7,534 nt of DNA from Halieaceae bacterium (GCA_003523185.1 DPGN01000067.1:14601-22134); one strand, 5' to 3'. Counted from the stretch's first letter, positions 1-6,061 are shown. A program made the numbers and translations. The notes: generated by a model from the letters alone, not told the origin.

Positions 1-771
1 ATCAAAGAGATTAACCGTCGCATGAGCATGGGCGAAGCGCGTGCGCGGCGGGCGAAGAAGGAAATGGTAGAAGCAAACCTTCGACTGGTTATCTCTATTG
101 CAAAGAAATACACCAACCGCGGTCTCCAATTCTTGGACCTCATTCAAGAGGGCAATATTGGTCTGATGAAGGCGGTTGATAAGTTTGAATATCGACGCGG
201 CTACAAATTCTCTACCTACGCGACGTGGTGGATTCGTCAGGCGATCACTCGATCGATTGCCGACCAGGCGCGCACGATTCGAATTCCTGTACACATGATC
301 GAAACGATCAACAAACTCAATCGAATCTCTCGTCAGATGTTGCAAGAGATGGGTCGTGAGCCTACGCCTGAAGAGCTGGGTGAGCGCATGGACATGCCTG
401 AAGATAAAGTACGTAAGGTCCTGAAAATCGCTAAAGAGCCCATCTCCATGGAGACGCCCATTGGCGATGATGAAGATTCGCATCTTGGCGATTTCATTGA
501 GGACGTCACGATCGCAAGTCCCGTTGATGCCGCCACCGACGAAGGGTTGACCGAAGCGACTCGTGAAGTCCTAGGTGGTCTGACCGCCCGTGAGGCCAAG
601 GTACTCCGTATGCGGTTCGGCATCGATATGAATACGGACCACACTCTTGAGGAAGTCGGTAAGCAGTTTGACGTGACGCGTGAGCGTATTCGTCAGATTG
701 AAGCCAAGGCGCTGCGAAAACTTCGCCATCCGACTCGGTCTGATTACCTGAGAAGCTTCCTCGACGACTAA
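1..771 (+). CDS. rpoD: RNA polymerase primary sigma factor RpoD (sigma-70), C-terminal part, 5'-truncated
   Basis: The reading frame is open from base 1 (I-K-E-I-N-R-R) to the TAA at 769-771, giving the last 256 residues. The family is usually about 610 residues, so the N-terminal regions 1.1, 1.2 and most of the non-conserved region lie outside the window. Visible in order are region 2.1-2.2 (EANLRLVISIAKKY, DLIQEGNIGLMKAVDKFEYR), the -10 recognition and melting segment 2.3-2.4 (YKFSTYATWWIRQAITR), region 3 (PVHMIETINKLNRISRQ, GREPTPEEL), the acidic GDDEDSHLGDFIED stretch, and region 4 (LTAREAKVLRMRFGI) with the -35-binding helix-turn-helix (TLEEVGKQFDVTRERIRQIE). It ends in LRSFLDD, as in enterobacterial RpoD. 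It directs core RNA polymerase to housekeeping promoters. The internal ATG at 22 is not the true start. Identity is near certain; no residue looks abnormal. Confidence 0.98.
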   Translation: MKEINRRMSMGEARARRAKKEMVEANLRLVISIAKKYTNRGLQFLDLIQEGNIGLMKAVDKFEYRRGYKFSTYATWWIRQAITRSIADQARTIRIPVHMIETINKLNRISRQMLQEMGREPTPEELGERMDMPEDKVRKVLKIAKEPISMETPIGDDEDSHLGDFIEDVTIASPVDAATDEGLTEATREVLGGLTAREAKVLRMRFGIDMNTDHTLEEVGKQFDVTRERIRQIEAKALRKLRHPTRSDYLRSFLDD

Positions 772-801
772 GTCGGTTGAACGACGGGTTATTCTTAAGC
801 G

Positions 802-1266
802 CTATTGATACAGCCGAATGCCGTAGGCGCGCCTCAACTCGTCCAGTGGCGTATTCATCATGTCCTCGGTGACGTCTGAATGCGGCCACTTGGTGGACAT
901 ACTCCGCACACGACTAATCCAGATCCAGAAGAACAAAGGCAGGTAATACGTCAGTAAAAGCGTATAGGCCTTCAATCGTCCGCCCATTAATTGAACACCT
1001 TCCTCGTTGAGCATCTGCACGTCTGGATCCATTGCGTAGGCCTTAAGCTCGTCTCGATTGATGGTCGTGCCAAAAAGAATCCATGGCTTCAAAAGAATCT
1101 CCCCCTGAAGCGATGTATCACACCCAAACAGGACATGAGTGAGATCGTGATCAACGAACATCTTACCTTTGCGTTGCGAGACCACAGCCACTTCTGGCGC
1201 GTGCCGATACAATTCTTCAAGGCCGCCGCGCAGGGTTAAACGACAATTTTGTTGCTTGAACTGCAT
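802..1266 (-). CDS. Short Coq4-like protein (ubiquinone biosynthesis COQ4 family)
   Basis: This is a 154-residue protein on the minus strand, convergent with rpoD and only 30 bp from its stop. Seen directly: residues 40-56 read HDLTH, eleven residues, then E, which fits the Coq4 signature HDxxHx11E (H40, D41, H44, E56). The C-terminus has TPLDELRRAYGI, resembling the ALREELGI end of human COQ4. Family knowledge: COQ4 binds a metal through this motif and is required for ubiquinone synthesis in eukaryotes, where it is linked to the ring C1 decarboxylation/hydroxylation step; bacterial homologues are patchy. The protein is shorter than mitochondrial COQ4 (about 230-265 residues). A hydrophobic stretch at about residues 100-119 (AYTLLLTYYLPLFFWIWI) could be a membrane-bound helix. 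The ATG at 1264-1266 follows a G-rich GGGGGGCGGT leader that may serve as the ribosome binding site. Family membership is fairly likely; a role in quinone synthesis is inferred. Confidence 0.78.
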   Translation of the reverse strand: MQFKQQNCRLTLRGGLEELYRHAPEVAVVSQRKGKMFVDHDLTHVLFGCDTSLQGEILLKPWILFGTTINRDELKAYAMDPDVQMLNEEGVQLMGGRLKAYTLLLTYYLPLFFWIWISRVRSMSTKWPHSDVTEDMMNTPLDELRRAYGIRLYQ

Positions 1267-1439
1267 ACCGCCCCCCGTCTGTTTTCTTTAAGCGTAGCGC
1301 GTTTGATTACGCTCTGCACCTTTACCACGTCTGCACCCTCGGAAAGCGTGCGGAAGGTTCGATTGAGGTGGCATTGAGCGGCAGATACACATCTGACGAA
1401 TTAGAAGTCACCCATCAATAAACTCAGTCTTGGGTGCGC

Positions 1440-1504
1440 ATTTTCGATGGAGCGATTTTTTCTATAAATTGCTTTTTCGATAGAAAGCTTTTTCTACAGA
1501 GAGC
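1440..1504 (+). repeat. Tandem 16-bp repeats, candidate operator array
   Basis: Three abutting 16-bp units lie in exact phase: TTTTTCTATAAATTGC (1457-1472), TTTTTCGATAGAAAGC (1473-1488) and TTTTTCTACAGAGAGC (1489-1504). A weaker fourth copy, ATTTTCGATGGAGCGA, starts at 1440. The shared pattern is five T, C, a short variable core, then an A/G-rich stretch ending GC. Two inverted repeats are embedded: TAGAAA (1481-1486) / TTTCTA (1491-1496) with a 4-bp spacer, and TTTCTAT (1459-1465) / ATAGAAA (1480-1486) with 21 bp between start points, about two helical turns. The position immediately upstream of a TATACT box suggests regulator binding. The binding protein is unknown. Confidence 0.6.
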
Positions 1505-1516
1505 ACCGTTTATACT
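1489..1516 (+). promoter_or_regulatory. Putative sigma-70 promoter of the cytochrome operon
   Basis: TATACT at 1511-1516 matches the -10 consensus at five of six positions and lies about 35 bp before the cytochrome start codon. At the expected -35 distance there is only a T-rich sequence (TTTTTC, 1489-1494, 16-bp spacer), which matches TTGACA poorly and lies inside the last tandem repeat. A strong -10 with a weak -35 overlapped by repeats fits an activator-dependent promoter. A second, weaker -10-like TATAAA lies at 1463-1468. The assignment is by eye only. Confidence 0.45.
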
Positions 1517-1550
1517 TAGACGCTGAATCCAAGGTACAAGAAGCTGGCAC

Positions 1551-2168
1551 ATGAAATTAAGCCAAAAGCTCGTCGCACTAGTTCTCGCTGTCAGCGCGTT
1601 ATCCGCGTCTTCATTAGCTGATGATGCCTACCAGACACATTGCGCTTCGTGCCATGGCACAACAGGCGCCGGCAACCCGTCATTAGGCGCGCCGAACTTA
1701 ACACTGTTTTCCAGTGCGTACCTAGAGCGTCAGTTGCGGGGCTTCCGAGAGGGATGGCGAGACACAACTGACCCCTCCACTCAGACTATGAGTGCAGCAG
1801 TCGGCGCTTTGGATGCTGGTGTGGTCGCTGATGCAGTACTCGCGATTGATCGGCTTCCTGATTCGCGAAAAATTTCGGTGGCAAAACCTGCAGCAGGCGA
1901 CACGGATCGCGGTGCGGACTTGTACACCGCCTACTGCGGTGCCTGTCATGGAACAAACGCAGGTGGCAATGACGCGCTAGGTGCACCCAATTTATTAGGG
2001 CTGGATGCTCTCTACTTGGCACGTCAGTACCGTCATTTTAGTGAGGGCCGGCGTGGCTTCCATGCCGATGATCGCTACGGGAAGCAGATGAACCGGCTAT
2101 CGCGCTCGCTCAAAGACCCATCCCTCATCGATGATGTCAGTGCTTATGTGGCGCAGCTGTCTCAGTAG
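1551..2168 (+). CDS. Exported diheme c-type cytochrome (cytochrome c4/c553-like)
   Basis: The protein has 205 residues. A Sec signal peptide is clear: basic MKLSQK, hydrophobic LVALVLAVSALSASS, and a likely cut after SLA at residue 23. Two homologous cytochrome c domains follow. The first has CASCH at 31-35 with the pattern G-A-P-N-L downstream and a probable distal ligand at M80. The second has CGACH at 129-133, again GAPNL, and a probable ligand at M180. This duplicated layout and size match cytochrome c4, a periplasmic electron carrier between quinol-oxidising complexes and terminal oxidases or peroxidases. It is the first gene of the operon and overlaps the start of the MauG-like gene, so it is the natural electron partner for that protein (inference). 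The ATG at 1551 has only a weak AGAAG ribosome site seven bases upstream, but it sits correctly for the signal peptide. Confidence 0.93.
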   Translation: MKLSQKLVALVLAVSALSASSLADDAYQTHCASCHGTTGAGNPSLGAPNLTLFSSAYLERQLRGFREGWRDTTDPSTQTMSAAVGALDAGVVADAVLAIDRLPDSRKISVAKPAAGDTDRGADLYTAYCGACHGTNAGGNDALGAPNLLGLDALYLARQYRHFSEGRRGFHADDRYGKQMNRLSRSLKDPSLIDDVSAYVAQLSQ

Positions 2169-3366
2169 ATTTTCGCTGAATGGCCCGAGAGCGATAGCGC
2201 TCGGGCTCTGCACTTTTTCTGTCTGGCTGCCACAGTCGCTAACAGCAGACGAACAACACCATTCATTTTCGCTCGCCACTCACTGCCCCGCCGGTTTCAA
2301 ACTTAGCGAAGAGCGCCGCTGCGAACTCAATAGCTTGTACGATAATTATCGTTCGCCACACGATAGTGGTGTGGGGGGGCCTCGAGCCGGCCTACCCGAG
2401 ATTCGCGATGGTTTCTCACCACAGGTCATTGATCTCGGCCGTTATCTTTTCTTCGATCCCCTGCTTTCAGCAGATAAAAACATTGCCTGCTCGAGCTGCC
2501 ATGACCCCGATTATGGCTTCGCAGACGGACTTGGACGGGCGAGGGGAATTAACAAGGCTGTGCTCGACCGCTCTGCGCCCAGTTTGTGGAACATTGGCTT
2601 TTTCGACACGCTGCTTTGGGATGGCAGTAAATCCTCGCTTGAAGAGCAATTGATTGGTCCACTCTATTCTGACAACGAAATGGGTAATCGACCGGACCAG
2701 TTGATTGCTAACCTGCGATCTAACGCAATCTACCGAGACCTATTTACAGTCGCTTTTGGCCCGGGCGAGATACAACTCGATCAGGTGTACACGGCCATAA
2801 CCGCATTTGAATCGTCGCTCGTCTCGCTCAACAGCCGATACGATTTTTACGCGCACGGCCTTCAAACAGCGCTATCACCCAGTGAACTCGAAGGGCTCAA
2901 CGTGTTCCGATCATTCGTTTCTCGCTGTGGTGAGTGTCATACACCGCCGCTGTTTAGTAATCAGGAGATCGCCATCATCGGCGTACCTGAACCTGAGGGG
3001 CGACCCTTTGATCCGGGTGCTGGAGCAACCTCTGGTATTCCCAGTCAGCGCGGAGGGTTCAGGGTTCCCAGCTTACGTAACATTGCAAAAACAGCACCCT
3101 ATATGCATCAAGGCAATTTCGAGTCACTCAGAGATACCGTTGCCTTTTATAACGGCGGGCGTGGCCATGCGGTCCCTGAGGACGAGAATTTATTGATTCA
3201 CTGGCATATTTGGGAGCCAGACCTACGCGAGGAAGAACTCGACAGGCTCGTCGATTTCCTACACGCTCTGACCGATGAGGGCTTTATGCCCGAAATACCT
3301 AGGCGCCTACCCTCTGGGTTAACTCCGGGCCGCGCAATGAACAGGAATAACCTGACATCGAGGTAA
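2131..3366 (+). CDS. Exported diheme MauG / cytochrome c peroxidase family protein
   Basis: The longest form is 411 residues (numbering from 2131). The start is uncertain: ATG codons at 2131, 2134 and 2146 and a GTG at 2140 all overlap the end of the cytochrome gene, none has a clear ribosome site, and no in-frame ATG follows before the mature domain. Translation is therefore probably coupled. The N-terminus is a signal peptide (hydrophobic AIALGLCTFSVWLP, likely cut near SLTA/DE, about residue 39). Two heme-binding motifs are CSSCH (120-124) and CGECH (266-270). Family marks include DLGRYLFFDP before heme 1, LLWDG (W163), GPLYSDNEMG (E183), RVPSLRN and TAPYMHQGNF. SLRDTVAFY places Y340 where classical peroxidases have the distal Met, as in MauG with its His-Tyr heme. 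Expected role: periplasmic peroxide reduction or high-valent-iron oxidation of a partner. C52 and C64 in the N-terminal extension may form a disulfide. The substrate is unknown; no mau genes are nearby. Confidence 0.92.
   Translation: MMSVLMWRSCLSRFSLNGPRAIALGLCTFSVWLPQSLTADEQHHSFSLATHCPAGFKLSEERRCELNSLYDNYRSPHDSGVGGPRAGLPEIRDGFSPQVIDLGRYLFFDPLLSADKNIACSSCHDPDYGFADGLGRARGINKAVLDRSAPSLWNIGFFDTLLWDGSKSSLEEQLIGPLYSDNEMGNRPDQLIANLRSNAIYRDLFTVAFGPGEIQLDQVYTAITAFESSLVSLNSRYDFYAHGLQTALSPSELEGLNVFRSFVSRCGECHTPPLFSNQEIAIIGVPEPEGRPFDPGAGATSGIPSQRGGFRVPSLRNIAKTAPYMHQGNFESLRDTVAFYNGGRGHAVPEDENLLIHWHIWEPDLREEELDRLVDFLHALTDEGFMPEIPRRLPSGLTPGRAMNRNNLTSR
2183..2218 (+). promoter_or_regulatory. Strong RNA hairpin plus T-run at the cytochrome/MauG junction
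   Basis: GCCCGAG (2183-2189) pairs perfectly with CTCGGGC (2200-2206). The inner AGCGATAGCG can add GC/GC pairs across an A-G mismatch around a GATA loop. TTTTT follows at 2214-2218, seven bases after the stem. It lies 15 bp after the cytochrome stop codon and inside the signal-peptide codons of the MauG-like gene. It could stabilise the upstream cytochrome mRNA or act as a leaky attenuator that gives more cytochrome than peroxidase. The gap before the T-run makes it a poor classical terminator. Confidence 0.45.
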
Positions 3367-3371
3367 GAATA

Positions 3372-4817
3372 ATGATTAGAAAAACCATTTTTAGGGGGCT
3401 GTGGCTTTTCAGCATGGCATTTAGCAGCCTGGCGATCGGTGCGGTTCACGAAGTGAAAGACGGCGAATCGATTCAGGCGGCCGTGGCCAAGGCAAAGGCA
3501 GGTGACACAATCAAAGTTTTCCCCGGCATTTACCACGAGACTATCTATGTCGATAAAGATGACATTTCGCTCATCGGCATCGTGGAAAACGGCAAGTGGC
3601 CTCACCTCGATGGTGAAAAAATACTGAACGATGCCATTTTGTATTCGGGGAATGGCTTCAGTGTCGAGTGGTTCAAGATCACCAAGTACAAAGGCAATGC
3701 GATCATGGGCCAGTCGGGTAACAACTTCTCGATTCGTAATAACTGGATCATTGATACCGGTCTGTATGGCATCTTTCCAGAATTTGGTCACAACGGGCTC
3801 ATCGAAAACAATATTCTGAGCGGGATCGAGGATGCTGCCATCTACGTTGGCATGTCTGATTACATCGACGTTCGAAATAATCAGGTATTCGATAACGTTG
3901 CGGGCATCGAAGTAGAAAACAGCCGGCACGTATTGGTCGAAGGCAATGTCGCACGAAACAATACCGGCGGCATCTTGGTATTTATTACGCCGGGACTGCC
4001 CATCAAGTCCTCCTACGACGCCATTGTCCGACGTAACTTCGTCACCAATAACAATACACCCAACTTCGCCATCCCCGGTTCGCTAGTGGCAGGTATCCCA
4101 TCGGGAACGGGGATTTTGGTGATGTCTGGCGATAAAGTCGTTATCGAAGACAACATCATCACTGGCAATAACACTGGCGGGATTATCGTGACGAGTGGCG
4201 ACTTTGCGACAGAGGTGGCCAGCGACAAGGATTCAGACCCCCACTCCGATCAGGTCGAAATACGCAACAACGTCATGTTCGATAACGGGAACGACCCTGA
4301 TGGTGAAATGAAACTACTGATGCTGAGCAAGTTCAGCACCAAAGGCCCTGACATTCTCGCTTACCAAAGTGCCACCGAGAAGGAACGTGGTAGTTGCATT
4401 TCTCGACGTGAGGCCTACCGATCTTACGGACTCGAGGAGTGGGCAGACTGCGATGCGCCAACTGTGCGAGCAGCCGATGCGGTTGCCTCTGCCTCTGATA
4501 TTGGCACCACACGACAGCTCACCACAAAAATGTTGGAAGCACCGGCTGATCCTAGAATCATCACCGCCGATGCCGGCGGCGCCGAAGTGATATACAACGG
4601 GATTTGCGCTGGCTGCCATGCCTATAACGTGCGACTAATCGGACCACCCGCCCTTGTGATTCAAGCACAGTACGGTGACGACGCACAGGCGATCGCCGAC
4701 TATGTAGCTGAGCCTGTGCGCCGACGGCCCGACTTCCCGAACATGCCGCCTCAAGGGCATATCTCGGAAGAGATGAGGTTACTGGTGGCCGAGTACATGC
4801 TGGGGCTGGACGGGTGA
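3372..4817 (+). CDS. Exported parallel beta-helix protein with C-terminal cytochrome c domain
   Basis: The protein has 481 residues. The start at ATG 3372 has a GAGGT ribosome site at 3360-3364, within the end of the MauG-like gene, whose stop is 5 bp away. The signal peptide is MIRKTIFRGLWLFSMAF with a likely cut after AIGA (residue 24). Residues about 30-300 are a right-handed beta-helix of the pectate-lyase/NosD type, starting HEVKDGESIQAAVAKAKAGD and continuing in turns such as NNFSIRNNWI, GLIENNILSG, YIDVRNNQVFDNVAGIEVEN and NNTGGILVF. It resembles the TIGR03805-type exported beta-helix family, whose function is unknown. C342 and C360 could form a disulfide. Residues about 395-481 are a monoheme cytochrome c domain with CAGCH at 412-416 and a probable distal Met at 458 (FPNMPPQGHI). 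The role is unknown; it may bind a polysaccharide or act as a scaffold that exchanges electrons with the two cytochromes encoded upstream. Confidence 0.88.
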   Translation: MIRKTIFRGLWLFSMAFSSLAIGAVHEVKDGESIQAAVAKAKAGDTIKVFPGIYHETIYVDKDDISLIGIVENGKWPHLDGEKILNDAILYSGNGFSVEWFKITKYKGNAIMGQSGNNFSIRNNWIIDTGLYGIFPEFGHNGLIENNILSGIEDAAIYVGMSDYIDVRNNQVFDNVAGIEVENSRHVLVEGNVARNNTGGILVFITPGLPIKSSYDAIVRRNFVTNNNTPNFAIPGSLVAGIPSGTGILVMSGDKVVIEDNIITGNNTGGIIVTSGDFATEVASDKDSDPHSDQVEIRNNVMFDNGNDPDGEMKLLMLSKFSTKGPDILAYQSATEKERGSCISRREAYRSYGLEEWADCDAPTVRAADAVASASDIGTTRQLTTKMLEAPADPRIITADAGGAEVIYNGICAGCHAYNVRLIGPPALVIQAQYGDDAQAIADYVAEPVRRRPDFPNMPPQGHISEEMRLLVAEYMLGLDG

Positions 4818-6013
4818 ATTTAATCGCGGCGCAAGACGAGGCACCGCACCGAAAACTATGCACCGATTGTGGTGTCAGTCGAACGGATGATCCCGGTCGC
4901 TGCGGATACGCCTGCCAGTTCATAAATCCCGACTACCCACGATTAGAGCAGAGGGCCCATGGCCGTCTGCGTGGTACCGAGGGCGACATTGAGCCCTTTT
5001 TTGGCGTCATCGAGGAGATGCATCAAGCAGCCCTGAAGCCTGCGCGCCAGGGTGCGCAGTGGACGGGCATAACAACACGTCTTGGAGAAGCACTGTTGGC
5101 CTCGGGTGAGGTAACCGCGGTTCTTTGCGTTGGCCCCGACCCAGAAGACAAATGGCGCCCCGTACCCCGACTCATTACTGCCGCGGAGGACATGGCGACG
5201 TGCCGAGGCATGCGGATGGGCTATGCACCGCTTTTGGAACTGTTGGAACCAGCGATTGCAGCTGGTCACAAACGGCTCGCGGTCATTGGCATACCCTGTC
5301 AGATTTATGCGCTTCGAGCCCTTGAACCGGAGCTAGCCCTCGAGCACTTGGTGGTCATTGGTACACCTTGCTCCGATAACACCACGACAGAGAATTTTCA
5401 CGAATTCCTCTCGCTGCTCGATGATAATCCCGAGCAGATTAACTACCTCGAATTTATGCCCGACTTTCACGTGGAACTCCGGTATGAAACCGGCTCAAAG
5501 CGGCGCATCCCGTTCCTGCAACTTCCTATTGCCGACTTGCGCGATGACTTCTTCCCCTTAACCTGCAGTACCTGTGTCGATTACGTGAACACGCTGTCAG
5601 ACATTACTGTGGGCTACATGGGCGGACGCGGCGAGCAGTGGCTACTCGTCCGAAATCAGCGCGGGAAGGCAGCCCTGGAGCATATCCAGTCAGAGTTATC
5701 CCTTACGCCACCGACATCGTCTGGAAAACGGTACTCGGCCGTCAAGGGCTTCATAGAGAATACGCGAAGAGCGACAGGCGGCTTGCCTCTGCGAAAGATG
5801 CCTCAGTGGCTGCGGCCCATTGTGGGGAAAATCATGCCTCTCACCGGCCCGAAAGGTCTTGAATTCGCGAGGACCCGACTTGAGATGAAGGCCGCGGAAT
5901 CGATCCTACATTTGCGACGTGCAGCACCGAAGCGCTTGCGCACCATGATCCCTGAGCACGTTTGGAAACTTGCCGAGCCCTACGGCATTAACGCTCAAGA
6001 AGACGAACGCTGA
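4814..6013 (+). CDS. F420-hydrogenase beta-subunit family flavin/Fe-S reductase, BciB/HCAR-like
   Basis: The protein has 399 residues and no signal peptide, so it is cytoplasmic. The start is GTG 4814, overlapping the upstream TGA as GTGA, which implies translational coupling. The sequence follows plant 7-hydroxymethyl chlorophyll a reductase (HCAR) and the bacterial divinyl reductase BciB along much of its length: FFGV (62-65), ALKPARQGAQWTGI, VGPDPEDKWRPVPRL, VIGIPCQIYALRALE, VIGTPCSDN, EFMPDFHVEL, CSTCVDYVNTLSDITVGYMG and LTGPKGLEFAR. These enzymes carry FAD and two [4Fe-4S] clusters and reduce tetrapyrroles with reduced ferredoxin. Candidate cluster cysteines are C16, C19, C30, C34, C162, C186, C251 and C254. 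The N-terminal spacing is C-x2-C-x10-C-x3-C, where HCAR has C-x2-C-x2-C-x11-C. The substrate is uncertain: no bacteriochlorophyll genes are in the window. Family confidence is high, a chlorophyllide role is low to moderate. Confidence 0.88.
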   Translation: MNLIAAQDEAPHRKLCTDCGVSRTDDPGRCGYACQFINPDYPRLEQRAHGRLRGTEGDIEPFFGVIEEMHQAALKPARQGAQWTGITTRLGEALLASGEVTAVLCVGPDPEDKWRPVPRLITAAEDMATCRGMRMGYAPLLELLEPAIAAGHKRLAVIGIPCQIYALRALEPELALEHLVVIGTPCSDNTTTENFHEFLSLLDDNPEQINYLEFMPDFHVELRYETGSKRRIPFLQLPIADLRDDFFPLTCSTCVDYVNTLSDITVGYMGGRGEQWLLVRNQRGKAALEHIQSELSLTPPTSSGKRYSAVKGFIENTRRATGGLPLRKMPQWLRPIVGKIMPLTGPKGLEFARTRLEMKAAESILHLRRAAPKRLRTMIPEHVWKLAEPYGINAQEDER

Positions 6014-6043
6014 TCCATCCCTCCCACGACCCTGTAACAACAG

Positions 6044-6061
6044 CTCCTACCTGTTCAGGAG
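6044..6061 (+). promoter_or_regulatory. Ribosome binding site of the thioesterase gene, in a possible SD-masking hairpin
   Basis: AGGAG at 6057-6061 is a near-perfect Shine-Dalgarno sequence six bases before the GTG at 6068, and it fixes that start. CTCCT at 6044-6048 is its exact complement across an 8-base loop, so the messenger could fold to hide the site. The 5-bp stem is short, so any effect on translation would be modest. The rest of the 54-bp gap from 6014 shows no clear promoter or terminator. Confidence 0.5.

Larger units (their letters stand above)
1267..1550. other. Divergent intergenic region between the Coq4-like gene and the cytochrome operon
   Basis: This 284-bp stretch has no convincing gene on either strand. 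It must hold the minus-strand promoter of the Coq4-like gene and the plus-strand promoter of the cytochrome operon. Visible elements: a run of six C at 1271-1276 (six G in the Coq4-like leader); a direct repeat TCTGCACC at 1313-1320 and 1330-1337; an inverted repeat CACCCA (1409-1414) / TGGGTG (1431-1436); and an AT-rich block of 16-bp repeats at 1440-1504 ahead of a TATACT box, annotated separately. I found no convincing -10/-35 pair for the minus-strand gene by eye. Confidence 0.7.

Noticed and set aside
772..801. Weak GTCG...CGAC hairpin just after the rpoD stop as a terminator
   Set aside because: Only about four base pairs and no T-run; too weak to call.
506..889. 127-codon minus-strand open frame over the rpoD end
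   Set aside because: It overlaps the highly conserved sigma region 4 codons and the end of the Coq4-like gene on the same strand; no protein features.
991..1239. 82-codon plus-strand open frame opposite the Coq4-like gene
   Set aside because: The minus-strand frame carries the HDxxHx11E motif and a matching C-terminus; the plus-strand product resembles nothing and has no ribosome site I can see.
1409..1436. CACCCA / TGGGTG inverted repeat as a terminator or operator
   Set aside because: A 6-bp stem with a 16-base loop and no T-run directly after it; it could be a regulator half-site pair but there is no further support.
3198..3929. 243-codon open frame on the minus strand
   Set aside because: It lies antisense to the end of the MauG-like gene and the first half of the beta-helix gene, both strongly supported by motifs, and its translation shows no recognisable domain. 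It is a shadow frame.
3372..4817. Calling the beta-helix protein NosD (copper maturation of nitrous oxide reductase)
   Set aside because: The fold is similar, but there are no nosZ, nosF, nosY or nosL genes nearby, and NosD does not carry a C-terminal cytochrome domain to my knowledge.
4561..4923. 120-codon minus-strand open frame at the beta-helix/BciB-like junction
   Set aside because: It is antisense to the cytochrome domain and the Fe-S motif of two real genes; the arginine/serine-rich translation is typical of a shadow frame.
4814..6013. Calling this gene a coenzyme F420-reducing hydrogenase beta subunit
   Set aside because: The family name applies, but the specific sequence follows HCAR/BciB, and no hydrogenase alpha or gamma subunits are present.
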